Notes under the pieces: model-generated
Seen by the model: the letters and a program-made list of their open reading frames with translations, nothing else
Databases searched by the model: none
What the model was told of the DNA's origin: nothing
Assembly: GCF_003576345.1 (NCBI RefSeq)
Contig: NZ_QWGB01000004.1
Span: forward strand, 1-64,000
Source: Henriciella barbarensis
Lineage (GTDB): Bacteria > Pseudomonadota > Alphaproteobacteria > Caulobacterales > Hyphomonadaceae
Direction: 5' to 3'
DNA length: 64,000 nt
Translations under genes and position numbers: made by a program
Shown: piece by piece, positions 10,030 through 19,576 of the stretch
Layout: every line of letters starts with the position of its first letter
Position numbering within the stretch: position 1 is the stretch's first letter

Positions 10030-10635
10030 ATGATGGCGGAGCGCGACGTGAAATCCAATGAAAACACTGCAATCAGCTTGAACGACCTGCTTAAAGTGAT
10101 CGCCCCTGACCCGAGCGGGCGCAAACTGCCGCCCGTCGAGCAGTGGTCACCGGAGCGGTCGGCCGATATCGACATGGAAATCCGTGCCGATGGCAGCTGG
10201 TGGCACGAAGGCGGGCGAATCAATCGCCAAAAGCTGGTGAAGCTGTTTTCGACCATATTGCGCCGGGATGAGGATGGCTCATTCTGGTTGGTTACGCCCT
10301 ATGAGAAAGTCGTCGTCCATGTCGAGGACGCTCCTTTCATCGCAACGCGGGTGGACCGGGCTGGTAAGGCAGGGGAAGACCAGACCCTGGCTTTCGTGAC
10401 CAATGTCGGCGATGTGGTGATCGCCGGCGCAGACAACCCGCTGCGGATTGAGACCGACCCGGAAACGCTGGAGCCGTCGCCCTATTTATTGGTGCGTGGG
10501 CGGCTTGAAGCCAAGCTGGCGCGACCTGTCTTCTATGAGCTTGCCGGGATGGCCGTGACCTCCCCCGAGGATGAAGGACGACTTGGTGTCTGGTCTGACG
10601 GGATGTTCTTTGACATCGGACCGGCCGGAGACTGA
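10030..10635 (+). CDS. DUF1285 domain protein
   Basis: A 201-residue soluble protein with the DUF1285 pattern: MEIRADGSWWHEGGRINRQKLVKLFSTILRRDEDGSFWLVTPYEKVVVHVEDAPF. No catalytic residues can be assigned and the function of the family is unknown. ATG codons at 10030 and 10033 are adjacent; either could be used. The gene is followed after seven bases by the Nudix gene, and the two read as one operon with DUF6111 and the CCA-adding enzyme, an arrangement I associate with alphaproteobacteria. Confidence 0.85.
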   Translation: MMAERDVKSNENTAISLNDLLKVIAPDPSGRKLPPVEQWSPERSADIDMEIRADGSWWHEGGRINRQKLVKLFSTILRRDEDGSFWLVTPYEKVVVHVEDAPFIATRVDRAGKAGEDQTLAFVTNVGDVVIAGADNPLRIETDPETLEPSPYLLVRGRLEAKLARPVFYELAGMAVTSPEDEGRLGVWSDGMFFDIGPAGD

Positions 10636-10642
10636 TCAGCAA

Positions 10643-11278
10643 ATGGCCTTCGTCGACCTGGATGATTTTCTGGCGCGCGCGCGCCTGCGCCTTGACCCGG
10701 TTGAGGGCGAGGAGCGCTTATCTGAAGGCGGCGACATTGAATTCCTGGACGCCGACGGCATTGCGAACATTCGCCGGGCGGCTGTGCTGGTGCCCATCAT
10801 TCCAAGGGAGAGCGGGCCAACCACGCTGCTGACGCATCGGCCAATGACGATGAAGGCCCATCCGGGGCAGGTCGCCTTTCCTGGCGGCAAGGTCGACCCG
10901 GTCGATGCCGACGAGATCGAGGCGGCGCTGCGCGAATCCGAAGAAGAAGTCGGCGTTAATCCGGATGAGGTGAAGCTGATTGCGCGGGGCGCGCCTTACA
11001 TCACGGGAACAGGTTTTCGCATCGTGCCGGTGCTTGGCGTGCTGCCGGAAGGTTTCGTCGCGCGGCCAGACCCGATCGAAGTGGACAGTGTATTCGAGAC
11101 GCCGCTCTCCTTTCTGATGAAGGCGGCGAACCATCAACGTCAGAAGACCAGCTGGAAGGGGCAAATGCGCCACTATTACGAGATGCCCTATGAGGGCCAC
11201 CGCATCTGGGGCGTGACGGCAGGGATCATACGCGCTTTATATGAACGGCTGTACGAACCCGGGGAGGAAGTGGTTTGA
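10643..11278 (+). CDS. CoA-pyrophosphatase-type Nudix hydrolase
   Basis: A 211-residue Nudix hydrolase. The Nudix box runs from GGKVDPVDADEIEAALRES into EEEVGV and contains the REx2EE core. Just before it lies the segment LLTHRPMTMKAHPGQVAFPGG, which matches the UPF0035/NuCoA motif of enzymes that split coenzyme A and its derivatives to phosphopantetheine and 3',5'-ADP. I start at the ATG 10643, seven bases after the DUF1285 stop. The stop (TGA 11276-11278) overlaps the TTG start of the next gene. Confidence 0.88.
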   Translation: MAFVDLDDFLARARLRLDPVEGEERLSEGGDIEFLDADGIANIRRAAVLVPIIPRESGPTTLLTHRPMTMKAHPGQVAFPGGKVDPVDADEIEAALRESEEEVGVNPDEVKLIARGAPYITGTGFRIVPVLGVLPEGFVARPDPIEVDSVFETPLSFLMKAANHQRQKTSWKGQMRHYYEMPYEGHRIWGVTAGIIRALYERLYEPGEEVV

Positions 11279-11703
11279 CTTACAGGATCATGTTTCAGCT
11301 TGTGCTGTTCCTGCTGCCATTCCTTGCCTATGGCATCTGGCGGCTGGCACGGCAGGAAGCCATTGAAGAAGGCCGCAAACCATGGCCGGTCACCATTCTG
11401 TTCGCGACCGGTGCTGGGCTGGCCGTTCTTGCCTGGATTGTCCTGATCTTCGTGGACCGGGGCGGCCGCGACATGTGCATCCAGCGTTCCTATACGGACC
11501 CGGAGACGGGGCGCATCGTGGCGGCAAGAGAAGTGCCTTGCGAAAAGCGACGGGATGAACTCGGTCTGCCAGCGAGTCGCGATCCTGGCGGCCGCGCGTC
11601 TGGCCTCGGCGGCACTGATCCTGCCGGACCGAATGAACCGCCCGGCCCGCTGGACCCCGAAGCGCGCGATGACGCGGAAGACAGGATGACTGCCCCGCAA
11701 TGA
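11275..11703 (+). CDS. DUF6111-like small membrane protein
   Basis: A 142-residue protein with two predicted membrane helices (about residues 5-23 and 39-58) and a proline-, glycine- and acid-rich tail. The order of an N-terminal FQLVLFLLPFLAYGIW helix and a short cytoplasmic link fits the alphaproteobacterial DUF6111 family. The TTG at 11275 overlaps the Nudix stop (TTGA) and has GGAGGAAG close upstream; the ATG at 11290 would cut into the first helix. It overlaps the cca start by an ATGA. Function unknown. Confidence 0.7.
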   Translation: MTYRIMFQLVLFLLPFLAYGIWRLARQEAIEEGRKPWPVTILFATGAGLAVLAWIVLIFVDRGGRDMCIQRSYTDPETGRIVAAREVPCEKRRDELGLPASRDPGGRASGLGGTDPAGPNEPPGPLDPEARDDAEDRMTAPQ

Positions 11704-12890
11704 CTGAACTTGCCAAGACTGACTGGATCGACGCGCCCACAACGCGCGCCGTGATCGACGCCTTGCACGCTATGCGCGCCGACTGCGCGCGCTTTGTCGG
11801 CGGCTGCGTGCGCAATTCCATCATGGGCCGCGAGGTGGACGATATCGACATCGCCACCCAGCTGGAGCCGCAGGCCGTGGTCGAGGCTCTGGAAGCGGCT
11901 GGCATACGCGCCATTCCGACAGGGATCGAGCATGGCACGGTCACGGCCGTCATAGAGAGCAAGCCTTTCGAGATTACGAGCCTTCGCCGCGACGTTGAGA
12001 CAGATGGTCGCCGCGCCGTCGTCGCCTTTACCGAGGACTGGGCAGAGGATGCCGGGCGGCGGGACTTCAGGCTGAATGCGCTCTATGCGGATGCAGATGG
12101 CCGTCTCTATGATCCGATTGGCGGCGGGATTGAAGACGCCAAGGCGGGCCGCGTCATCTTTATCGGGGAGGCCGATGAGCGCCTGCGCGAGGACTATTTG
12201 CGGATCCTGCGCTTTTATCGCTTCAATGCATGGTATGGCGCGGGGATTGACGCCGACGGCCAGGCCGCCTGCGAACGCCAGAAGGAAGGGCTTCGCCAGA
12301 TCGCGGTGGAGCGTATCTGGAAGGAACTGCGCAAGCTGCTCGCGGCGCCGGACCCGACGCAGGCTGTGATGGCGATGGAAGAGAGCGGCGTGCTCGCGCT
12401 GCTGCTGCCGGAATGTCAGACGCTGGATGGGCTTCATGATCTTCGCGTGAGTGAGACGCTGGCCGGTGTGGCGGCAGACCCGATGCTGCGGCTGATGGCG
12501 CTGATAGATCGTAGCGCGCCGTCAGTCATGGCGGTGACCAAAAGGCTGCGTCTCTCAAATGCAGAGGCTGATCGGCTGACCATGTGGGCGGCGGACAATT
12601 TGCCAAAGATCCCCGGCATGAACGGGGTCGAACTGCGCCGTACGCTGTATTGGCATGGCAAGCAGGCCGTTGTGGACCGGGCGCTGACCTCTGGCGAGAA
12701 TGTTCGCGACCACCTCTATGCGATCCGCGCCTGGAAGCGGCCGGAATTCCCGATCGGCGGCGACGATGCGCTGGCGGCGGGCCTCGAAGGCCCACAGATC
12801 GGCGAGGCACTGCGCGCGCTAGAGGAATGGTGGATGGGAGAGGACTTCCAGCCAGAGCGCGAAGTGCTGCTGGCGCGGCTGAAAGCCTAG
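11700..12890 (+). CDS. cca: CCA tRNA nucleotidyltransferase
   Basis: A 396-residue class II nucleotidyltransferase that adds or repairs the 3' CCA of tRNAs. The head domain shows FVGGCVRNSIMGREVDDIDIAT, containing the GG motif and the DxD metal site, then TEDWAEDAGRRDFRLNAL (motif B) and LREDYLRILRFYRF (motif D). The remainder is the helical neck/body. GG is followed by CVRN where the usual text is xVRD, a change I believe is common in alphaproteobacteria. The ATG overlaps the upstream stop. Its TAG stop shares a CTAG with the stop of convergent tspO. Confidence 0.92.
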   Translation: MTELAKTDWIDAPTTRAVIDALHAMRADCARFVGGCVRNSIMGREVDDIDIATQLEPQAVVEALEAAGIRAIPTGIEHGTVTAVIESKPFEITSLRRDVETDGRRAVVAFTEDWAEDAGRRDFRLNALYADADGRLYDPIGGGIEDAKAGRVIFIGEADERLREDYLRILRFYRFNAWYGAGIDADGQAACERQKEGLRQIAVERIWKELRKLLAAPDPTQAVMAMEESGVLALLLPECQTLDGLHDLRVSETLAGVAADPMLRLMALIDRSAPSVMAVTKRLRLSNAEADRLTMWAADNLPKIPGMNGVELRRTLYWHGKQAVVDRALTSGENVRDHLYAIRAWKRPEFPIGGDDALAAGLEGPQIGEALRALEEWWMGEDFQPEREVLLARLKA

Positions 12891-13375
12891 TTCGCGTAGA
12901 CGATGAAGCCGTTGAGATAGGCGGCAAAGCAGGCCCAGGCGAGATATGGGACCTGCAGGATACCTGCGATAATCGAGTGGCGATTGAAGGCCCGGATCAT
13001 CAGGACGATCAGGACGAGCAGGATTGCGATGATAATAAACGCGATTAGCGGGGCCTGAAAGCCGAAGAAGATCCAGCTCCATGAGAGGTTTACGGCGAGC
13101 TGGGTGAAGAAGATGCCGAAAGCGGCGCTGGCGGCGGCGAATGATTTTGCTTTCAGCCGCACGATGATCGCGCCGAGCGCCATGAGCGTATAGAGGATTG
13201 GCCAGACGATGGCGAAGGCCCGGTCAGGCGGATTGTATGGCGCCTTGTCAAGGGCAGCATACCAAGGATTCTGGCTGCCGCTCGACACCAGACCGCCAAG
13301 CGCTGCGACGGCTGCCGTCAGCGCGATGATGGTGATGATGATCCGCCAGGGACTGTTCTTTCTCGTCTCGCTCAT
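12887..13375 (-). CDS. tspO: TspO/MBR family protein
   Basis: A 162-residue membrane protein with five predicted helices. Family marks include the NPWYAALDKAPYNPPDRAFAIVWPILYTLMALG stretch, with the WYAxLxKPxxxPP-like loop and W-P-x-LY helix that form the porphyrin/cholesterol-binding side, and NLSWSWIFFGFQAPLIAF. In alphaproteobacteria TspO is linked to tetrapyrrole handling and oxygen-responsive gene control, which fits the neighbour hemF just upstream on the same strand (31 bases). The basic N-terminus (MSETRKNSPWRII) is slightly longer than usual. Confidence 0.9.
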   Translation of the reverse strand: MSETRKNSPWRIIITIIALTAAVAALGGLVSSGSQNPWYAALDKAPYNPPDRAFAIVWPILYTLMALGAIIVRLKAKSFAAASAAFGIFFTQLAVNLSWSWIFFGFQAPLIAFIIIAILLVLIVLMIRAFNRHSIIAGILQVPYLAWACFAAYLNGFIVYAN

Positions 13376-13406
13376 TCCGCAGTCATATCAGGGGACTGGC
13401 GGCGGG

Positions 13407-14291
13407 TCACGGCCATTTTACGACAGGGGGCATGGACGACAGGATCGAGTTGACATTGCCGCCAGTCTTGAGCCCGAACGTGGTGCCGCGGTCATAGAGC
13501 AGGTTGAACTCCACATAGCGCCCGCGCCGGATGAGCTGTTCCTCGCGCTCATCGCTGGTCCAGCTTTCGTTCATGCGGCGACGCACAAGGGTGGGGTAGA
13601 TGTCGCGGAAGGCGCGGCCGACATCCTGTGTGAAGGCAAAGTCCGCGTCCCAGTCGCCGGTATTGTGGCGATCATAGAAGATGCCGCCTGTGCCGCGTGG
13701 CTCATTGCGGTGGGCGAGGTGGAAGTACTCGTCGCACTGTTGCTTCATACGCGGATAGAAGCTTTCGTCGTGACGGTCGCAGGCCTCTTTCATGGCGGCG
13801 TGGAAGTCGACCGTATCGGGATAGTCAGGCTCGCGCTGATAGGTGAGCAGAGGTGTGAGGTCTGCCCCGCCGCCAAACCAGCTCTCACTGGTCACGAGCA
13901 TGCGGGTATTCATATGGACCGCCGGTACACGCGGATTGCGGAGATGGGCGATCAGCGAGATGCCGGATGCCCAGAAGCGGCCGCCTGACTTATCGGCGCC
14001 GGGGATCTGAGCGCGGAACGCTTCGGAGAAGTCTCCATAGACGCATGAGACGTGCACGCCGACCTTTTCGAAGACCTTGCCCTTCATGATGGCCATGGTG
14101 CCACCGCCGAGGTCTTGAGTGCCATCGCCGCGCGTCCACGGCGTGCGCACAAAAGTGCCGGCGGGGCCAGTATAATGCGGCGGTTCGGCTTCGGCTTCGA
14201 TGGCCTCGAAGCTGTCGATGATTTCGCCCTGAAGGGTCTCAAACCAGGTTCGAGCGAGGGTCTTTTGTGATTCGAGGTCTTTTTCGGTCAT
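13407..14291 (-). CDS. hemF: Oxygen-dependent coproporphyrinogen III oxidase
   Basis: A 294-residue enzyme that decarboxylates coproporphyrinogen III to protoporphyrinogen IX using oxygen, a step in haem synthesis. The family signature is near the C-terminus: [20 protein letters not shown], followed by [15 protein letters not shown]. The active-site region [23 protein letters not shown] is intact. The ATG at 14289-14291 has GAAGGTGAG upstream and gives [13 protein letters not shown]; an upstream in-frame start at 14324 lacks such a site. The haem product is needed by the divergently encoded bc1 complex. Confidence 0.95.
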   Translation of the reverse strand: MTEKDLESQKTLARTWFETLQGEIIDSFEAIEAEAEPPHYTGPAGTFVRTPWTRGDGTQDLGGGTMAIMKGKVFEKVGVHVSCVYGDFSEAFRAQIPGADKSGGRFWASGISLIAHLRNPRVPAVHMNTRMLVTSESWFGGGADLTPLLTYQREPDYPDTVDFHAAMKEACDRHDESFYPRMKQQCDEYFHLAHRNEPRGTGGIFYDRHNTGDWDADFAFTQDVGRAFRDIYPTLVRRRMNESWTSDEREEQLIRRGRYVEFNLLYDRGTTFGLKTGGNVNSILSSMPPVVKWP

Positions 14292-14567
14292 GCTCACCTT
14301 CTTTGCCAGCAGGCCATAGTACACGTGCGCCAGTCAGCAAACCGCCATTTGCCCGGCTTCATTGACACACTACAGTTTTGACGGCCCACCCGCGCCGCTG
14401 CGTCGCACGCGATGACGCACATGCGCGCCTTGCAAACCCTGCGCGCTCGCGCTAACCGCAGCGCAGATATATGCGGGGAGGTGCATTTCGCGGCGTTGCG
14501 CCGCAATGATTTTCCCCACTTATGATGTATTTCTCTCGGAGAAATCCTTGGTCAGAGGACTGGAAGA

Positions 14568-15137
14568 GTGAGCGACGCGCAAACCAAACCACACGAGACG
14601 GTCGATGAAGATCGTCGCGATTTTATCCACATTGCTACGGCAGCGACAGCGGTCGCAGGCGCAGGTGCGCTGGCATATGTGTTCGTCGACCAGATGAATG
14701 CGGCCAGTGACACGAAAGCGGCATCGAGCCTCGATGTTGACGTTTCGAAAGTGCCGGTCGGCGGTGAAATCCGGGTCCTGATTGGCGGCCAGCCTTTCTT
14801 TATCCGTCACCGCACCTCAGCAGAGATCCGCTCAGCTCAGAATGTCGAGCTTTCGGCCCTGCCGGACCCGCAGAGCGATGAAGAGCGCCTCGTTCCGATG
14901 CAGAGCGGCGAATACAACCGGGCAATCCTGGTGACCTCGGGCAGCTGTACGCACCTTGGTTGCGTGCCGGTTGGTCCAGCCCAGGGCAATACGGGTGACT
15001 TCGGTGGCTGGTACTGCCCCTGCCACGGCTCGCACTATGACACCTCCGGCCGTATCCGCCGCGGGCCCGCTCCGTCGAACCTTCCGGTTCCGGACTATAA
15101 CTGGGTCAGCCCGGCCGTGATTAACATTTCGCTTTAA
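14568..15137 (+). CDS. petA: Rieske iron-sulfur subunit of the cytochrome bc1 complex
   Basis: A 189-residue subunit carrying the [2Fe-2S] cluster that passes electrons from quinol to cytochrome c1. The cluster-binding motifs are GSCTHLGC and CPCHGSHYD, two Cys and two His. The N-terminus has a twin-arginine-like signal anchor (DRRDF followed by a hydrophobic helix at about 19-42), so the folded protein is probably exported by Tat and stays anchored. The start is GTG at 14568, behind an AGAGGACTGGAAGA stretch. First gene of petABC; the 276-base gap to hemF holds the divergent promoters. Confidence 0.96.
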   Translation: MSDAQTKPHETVDEDRRDFIHIATAATAVAGAGALAYVFVDQMNAASDTKAASSLDVDVSKVPVGGEIRVLIGGQPFFIRHRTSAEIRSAQNVELSALPDPQSDEERLVPMQSGEYNRAILVTSGSCTHLGCVPVGPAQGNTGDFGGWYCPCHGSHYDTSGRIRRGPAPSNLPVPDYNWVSPAVINISL

Positions 15138-15158
15138 GGAAGAGGACGTAACACAGCC

Positions 15159-16613
15159 ATGAGCGGACATGCCTCTACATACGAGCCGAAGACCGGCTTC
15201 ACGAAATGGCTCGATTCGCGCCTGCCGGTTGTCCGGCTGGCCTATGACAGCTTCGTCGACTTCCCGACGCCAAAGAACCTGAACTACTGGTACACATTCG
15301 GTGGCATCCTTGCCGTCTGCCTGATGACGCAGATTCTGACCGGTGTGGTTCTGGCCATGCACTATACCGCAACCGTCGACGGCGCCTTTGCGTCGGTTGA
15401 GCGGATCATGCGCGACGTGCCCTATGGCTGGCTGATCCGCTACATTCACTCGAATGGCGCCTCGATGTTCTTCCTCGCGGTTTACATTCACATGTTCCGC
15501 GGCCTCTATTACGGGTCCTACAAGGCCCCGCGCGAGGTCCTCTGGATCCTCGGCGTTGTGATCTTCCTGCTCATGATGGGCACGGCGTTCCTCGGTTATG
15601 TGCTGCCATGGGGCCAGATGTCCTATCACGGTGCAAACGTGATCACCGGTCTCATTGGTGCCGTCCCGGTCGTCGGCGACAGCATCAAGGCCTGGCTGAT
15701 GGGCGGGCCGTCGATCGGTAACCAGACGCTGCAGCGCTTCTTCTCGCTGCACTACCTGCTGCCATTCATGATCGCCGGTGTTGTGATCCTTCACATCTGG
15801 GCCCTGCACGTGCCGGGCAACAACAACCCGACCGGTGTTGAAGCCCGCAAGGACAAGGAAGGCCTGAAGCAGGACACTGTCCCGTTCCACCCTTACTACA
15901 CGGTGAAAGACGGTTTCGCGATCGTGGTCTTCCTGATCATCTTCGCCGCCTTCGTCTTCTACATGCCGAACGTTCTCGGCCACGCCGACAACTATATCGA
16001 AGCCGACCCCCTGGTGACGCCAGCACACATCGTGCCTGAATGGTATCTGCTGCCATTCTACGCCATCCTGCGCGCTATCACCTTCAATATCGGCCCGATC
16101 GATGCCAAGCTTCTCGGTGTCATCGCGATGTTCGGTGCGATTGCAGTGCTCTTCTTCCTGCCATGGCTCGACACGTCGAAAGTGAAGTCGATGCGCTACC
16201 GTCCGGTTGCCCGTCAGTTCTTCTTCGGCTTCGTTGTTGCAAGCCTTCTGCTTGGCTGGTGCGGTGCTGCGAACCCGGATGATCCGATCATTCCGATGGG
16301 CTCTGACAAGCTGGTGGTCAGCTACACCGACGCGAACGGCAATGAAGCGACGCAGACCTATGAAGAGTATGCCGCTGCTTCGACCTTCCGCGATCAGAAG
16401 ATGAGCGAAGGCGTCGAGGCGAGTATCGCCGTCGAGAAAGCCGCAGCGTTCCGCTTCGTGCACCTCGCACAGCTGCTGACGCTGTACTATTTCGCCTACT
16501 TCCTGGTGATCCTCCCGCTTCTCGGCCTGCGCGAGAATCCAAAGGATGAGCCTGCTTCAATCCACAAGGCAGTTCTCGGTCATGACCGCGCTGCCCCGGC
16601 CCCTGCCGAATAA
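15159..16613 (+). CDS. petB: Cytochrome b of the bc1 complex, with an extra periplasmic loop
   Basis: A 484-residue integral membrane subunit with eight helices that holds haems bL and bH and both quinone sites. The Qo motif PEWY ([16 protein letters not shown]) and the paired histidines in helices B and D ([41 protein letters not shown]) are present. Between [11 protein letters not shown] and [15 protein letters not shown], roughly residues 373-432, there is an extra polar stretch of about 45-50 residues not found in ordinary cytochrome b. By the standard topology this G-H loop faces the periplasm. See the paired insertion in cytochrome c1. Confidence 0.96.
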   Translation: MSGHASTYEPKTGFTKWLDSRLPVVRLAYDSFVDFPTPKNLNYWYTFGGILAVCLMTQILTGVVLAMHYTATVDGAFASVERIMRDVPYGWLIRYIHSNGASMFFLAVYIHMFRGLYYGSYKAPREVLWILGVVIFLLMMGTAFLGYVLPWGQMSYHGANVITGLIGAVPVVGDSIKAWLMGGPSIGNQTLQRFFSLHYLLPFMIAGVVILHIWALHVPGNNNPTGVEARKDKEGLKQDTVPFHPYYTVKDGFAIVVFLIIFAAFVFYMPNVLGHADNYIEADPLVTPAHIVPEWYLLPFYAILRAITFNIGPIDAKLLGVIAMFGAIAVLFFLPWLDTSKVKSMRYRPVARQFFFGFVVASLLLGWCGAANPDDPIIPMGSDKLVVSYTDANGNEATQTYEEYAAASTFRDQKMSEGVEASIAVEKAAAFRFVHLAQLLTLYYFAYFLVILPLLGLRENPKDEPASIHKAVLGHDRAAPAPAE

Positions 16614-16626
16614 GAGGTCAAAGCAC

Positions 16627-17682
16627 ATGAAATTCCTGCGTTTTATCTCTGCTGGTCTCGGTGCGGCTGCGATCGCTGCGACGGCCCAAGCCGCTGGTGG
16701 TTCGCTGCACGCACACGAGCCTGAAGGTGGCTGGGCATTCGAAGGCCCGGTCGGTGAACTTGACATGGCCAGCGTTCAGCGCGGCTATCAGGTCTACCGC
16801 GAAGTCTGCGCGGCTTGCCATTCGATGCGCCTGCTCAGCTACCGTAACCTTGGTGAGCCAGGCGGCCCGTTCTACGATCCGGAATATCCGAACGCGAACA
16901 ACAACCCGCTGGTGAAGTCGTTCGCAGCCCAGGACGAGATCCTGAGCACCGAGCCGAATGATGTCGGTGACTATGACTTCCGCCCGGCGCGTACCTCTGA
17001 CCCGTTCAAGTCGCCCTATCCGAATGATGCGGCGGCGCGCGCGGCCAATGGCGGCGCACTTCCGCCTGACCTTTCGGTAATCACGAAAGCCCGTCATGGC
17101 GGCGCCAGCTATATCTACAGCCTGATTTCCGGTTATCCGTCTGAAGACGTCTTCTCGACGCGCGAAATTCCCGCGGAAGAAACGCCAGCTGCGGAGTCCG
17201 AGGCCGAAGCAGAAGGCGAAGGCGCTGAAGCTGTTGATGGCGGCGAAATGGAATCGGCAGAGGCTGCCGCACCTGCCGGCCCGACGAGCGAAACGGTTCT
17301 GAAAGTTTCCGAAATCGACTCCTCGCACTACGACTTCAGCAAGTACAAGGGTGAGCTCGTTCAGCCTGTTGGCCAGTACTATAATCCGTACATGGCAGGC
17401 GACGTGTCTGCACAATGGCGCGGTGACCCACGCAAGACGCCTCCGGGCGGTTTCCTTGCGATGCCACCCCAGCTTTCCGACGGCCGTGTGTCCTATCTGG
17501 ACGGTACCGAGGCGACCGTTGAGCAGATGTCGATCGACATTGCGAATTTCCTTCAGTGGGCAGGCGAGCCCAAGCAGAGCCAGCGCAAGTCCACCGGTCT
17601 TGCTGTGATGATCTACCTCCTGATCTTCGCTGTGCTGCTTTGGTTCTCGTTCCACCGCATCTGGCGGAACGTGAAGCACTAG
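16627..17682 (+). CDS. petC: Cytochrome c1 of the bc1 complex, with an internal acidic insertion
   Basis: A 351-residue periplasmic cytochrome anchored by a C-terminal helix (about 324-342). The signal peptide ends near AQAAGG. Haem is bound at CAACHS (residues 61-66), and the axial Met is in GFLAMPPQLSDG (Met279). Residues about 173-245 form an unusual insert, rich in Glu and Ala (AEETPAAESEAEAEGEGAE and on), between the ISGYPSEDVF segment and the YYNPYMAGD segment. Acidic regions in other c1 proteins help dock basic cytochrome c; that role here is inference. ATG at 16627 with AAGAGG upstream; longer frames read into petB. Confidence 0.95.
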   Translation: MKFLRFISAGLGAAAIAATAQAAGGSLHAHEPEGGWAFEGPVGELDMASVQRGYQVYREVCAACHSMRLLSYRNLGEPGGPFYDPEYPNANNNPLVKSFAAQDEILSTEPNDVGDYDFRPARTSDPFKSPYPNDAAARAANGGALPPDLSVITKARHGGASYIYSLISGYPSEDVFSTREIPAEETPAAESEAEAEGEGAEAVDGGEMESAEAAAPAGPTSETVLKVSEIDSSHYDFSKYKGELVQPVGQYYNPYMAGDVSAQWRGDPRKTPPGGFLAMPPQLSDGRVSYLDGTEATVEQMSIDIANFLQWAGEPKQSQRKSTGLAVMIYLLIFAVLLWFSFHRIWRNVKH

Positions 17683-17717
17683 GTTTCAGCCAGTTTAAAA
17701 ACTGAATAGATACAAGA

Positions 17718-17748
17718 ATGCCGCCCAGAAATCTGGGCGGCATTTTTC
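17718..17748 (+). terminator. Intrinsic terminator after petABC
   Basis: ATGCCGCCCAGA (17718-17729) and TCTGGGCGGCAT (17732-17743) are perfect inverse repeats, followed by a T-run at 17743-17747. It lies 36 bases past the petC stop. Confidence 0.9.
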
Positions 17749-17778
17749 TTTGTGACGGTTGGATAAGCCGTAAAGCGA

Positions 17779-18579
17779 TCAGTCGCCCGGAAAGCGGTGC
17801 CGCATCGACTGTACGCCTGAATAGATACCGTAGGCGCCGATAGCGACGCTTGCTACGATGAAAAGGGTAAGGCCGAAGGGCTGTGTGCGGATCCAGCCAA
17901 GCGTCCCGGCGAGGCCCTTAACGTCCGATGAGTCTGCATTGTAGGCGCCGACGATCAGGAAAAGTCCGATCAGACCAAAAAGGACGCCACGTCCGGCTAT
18001 ACCGAACTCAATCACTGGCTTGGCGCGTTGAGGCCAGCCTGACAGGTCCAGGCTTTTTTTCCATTGATCTGACTGCGTGCGCCAGACCTGCGCGATGCCG
18101 ATACCAATCAACGCGAGACCAGAAAGGCCGACGAACCACGGACCAAAGGGCTGTTCCATGAGCCATTTGGCGGTCTCCTCCGTCTTGCCGCCGCCGCCGC
18201 CATCATCCGCATCGAATGCCACAGCGCCAGCAGCAAAGCCGACGAGAGCGTAGCTCGTTCCCGAAGAAAACATGCCAAGCCGGGCCAGCAAGCCCTTTGC
18301 GTCATTGCCTTGATCGTCGGTGTCGAGGGCGGCCTGCTGGTAGCGCCAGAGGGCATATAGAAAAAGTCCCCCTGCGAGGGCGACCAGAAGAATGCGGCCG
18401 CCTGTCGTCGCCTCAATCATCCGAAAGGCCTCCCCCGGCGTGGCACCGTCATCCGCTTCACTTGTGAAGGCGGCCCTGAGAAGCAGGAAGCAGACGGCGA
18501 AATAGACGATGGCACGTGCGCCAAGGCCGATCCGGGCGAGGGTGCCCGAAACGGGGCGGGAGGTGTCCATGTCGCTCAT
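17779..18579 (-). CDS. DUF1206 family membrane protein
   Basis: A 266-residue protein with six predicted membrane helices arranged as three similar two-helix units, each opening with an ARxG-like turn (LARIGLGARAIVYFAVC; LLARLGMFSSGTSYALVG; VIEFGIAGRGVLFGLIG). This triplicated pattern is the mark of DUF1206. A DDGGGGGK linker lies between the second and third units. The start is uncertain: ATGs at 18594, 18579 and 18570; I use 18579 (MSDMDTSRPVSG). Function unknown. Divergent from the MTA phosphorylase gene. Confidence 0.82.
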   Translation of the reverse strand: MSDMDTSRPVSGTLARIGLGARAIVYFAVCFLLLRAAFTSEADDGATPGEAFRMIEATTGGRILLVALAGGLFLYALWRYQQAALDTDDQGNDAKGLLARLGMFSSGTSYALVGFAAGAVAFDADDGGGGGKTEETAKWLMEQPFGPWFVGLSGLALIGIGIAQVWRTQSDQWKKSLDLSGWPQRAKPVIEFGIAGRGVLFGLIGLFLIVGAYNADSSDVKGLAGTLGWIRTQPFGLTLFIVASVAIGAYGIYSGVQSMRHRFPGD

Positions 18580-18690
18580 GCTGCAATGACGCACGGGGGG
18601 GTGAGGCGTTCCCCGCCATCAGGGCGGCAAGGCTTGATTTAAGCTGGAGGGGCTGCTTTCAGCCATGGAGAAAGTCAGGAGTAAAAGACG

Positions 18691-19569
18691 ATGAGTAAAT
18701 GGGTAATCGGCGTTATCGGCGGTTCGGGTCTCTACGATGTGGACGGTTTCGAAGACGTCGACACCATGCGTATCGAAACGCCGTGGGGTGACCCATCCGA
18801 TGAGCTGACTACCGGCCGCATCGGTGATGTTCACTTCGTCTTCCTGCCGCGCCATGGCCGTGGACACAGGCTGACGCCGACGCATGTACCTTACCGTGCC
18901 AATATCGACGCGCTGAAAAGAGCAGGCTGCACCGATGTGCTGTCGATCTCTGCATGCGGCTCACTGCGGGAGCGGTACGCGCCCGGTGATTTTGTTATGG
19001 TGGACCAGTTTATCGACCGCACAATTTCGCGCGAGAAAAGCTTCTTCGGCCCGGGTATGGTGGCGCATGTCTCCATGGCCGACCCTGTCTGCGAACGCCT
19101 CTCCCAGCTGGCCGGCGATGCTGCGGAGAAGGCTGGCGTGACGGTCCATCGCAGCGGGACATACCTCGCCATGGAGGGACCGCAATTCTCCTCGCGCGCC
19201 GAAAGTTTCCTCTATCGCCAGTGGGAGTGCGACGTGATCGGCATGACGAACATGCCTGAAGCGAAGCTCGCCCGCGAGGCAGAGCTGCCCTATGCGACCA
19301 TGGCAATGGTCACCGACTATGACTGCTGGCGCGATGCGACCGAGGCAGTGTCGGTCGCCAATGTGCTTGAGATCATGCAATCGAATACGGCAGCGGCCAA
19401 GAAGGCGCTTACGGAGCTTGCAAAGCTTCTCTCCGGTGTACCGCGCACCAACTCGCCTCAGGCCATCGAGACCTGCCTCGACTATGCATTAATCACCGCG
19501 CCGGATGCACGCGACGCGAACCTGCTCGCCAGGCTCGATGCCGTGGCGGGCCGTGTATTGAAGACGTAA
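18691..19569 (+). CDS. mtnP: S-methyl-5'-thioadenosine phosphorylase
   Basis: A 292-residue nucleoside phosphorylase. The N-terminal GVIGGSGLYDVDGF phosphate-binding loop, the LPRHGRGHRLTPTHVPYRAN segment and the EGPQFSSRAES loop are those of the MTA/PNP family. MTAP converts methylthioadenosine, a polyamine and homoserine-lactone by-product, to adenine and methylthioribose-1-phosphate. The adenine product can be salvaged by apt, about 1.9 kb downstream on the same strand. A good ribosome site (AGGAGTAAAAGACG) precedes the ATG. The next gene starts eight bases after the stop. Confidence 0.9.
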   Translation: MSKWVIGVIGGSGLYDVDGFEDVDTMRIETPWGDPSDELTTGRIGDVHFVFLPRHGRGHRLTPTHVPYRANIDALKRAGCTDVLSISACGSLRERYAPGDFVMVDQFIDRTISREKSFFGPGMVAHVSMADPVCERLSQLAGDAAEKAGVTVHRSGTYLAMEGPQFSSRAESFLYRQWECDVIGMTNMPEAKLAREAELPYATMAMVTDYDCWRDATEAVSVANVLEIMQSNTAAAKKALTELAKLLSGVPRTNSPQAIETCLDYALITAPDARDANLLARLDAVAGRVLKT

Positions 19570-19576
19570 GCTGCAG

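Noticed and set aside
14832..16463. Long minus-strand open frame of 543 codons opposite petA/petB
   Set aside because: It lies wholly antisense to strongly recognised bc1 genes; in GC-rich DNA such frames arise from the third-base bias.
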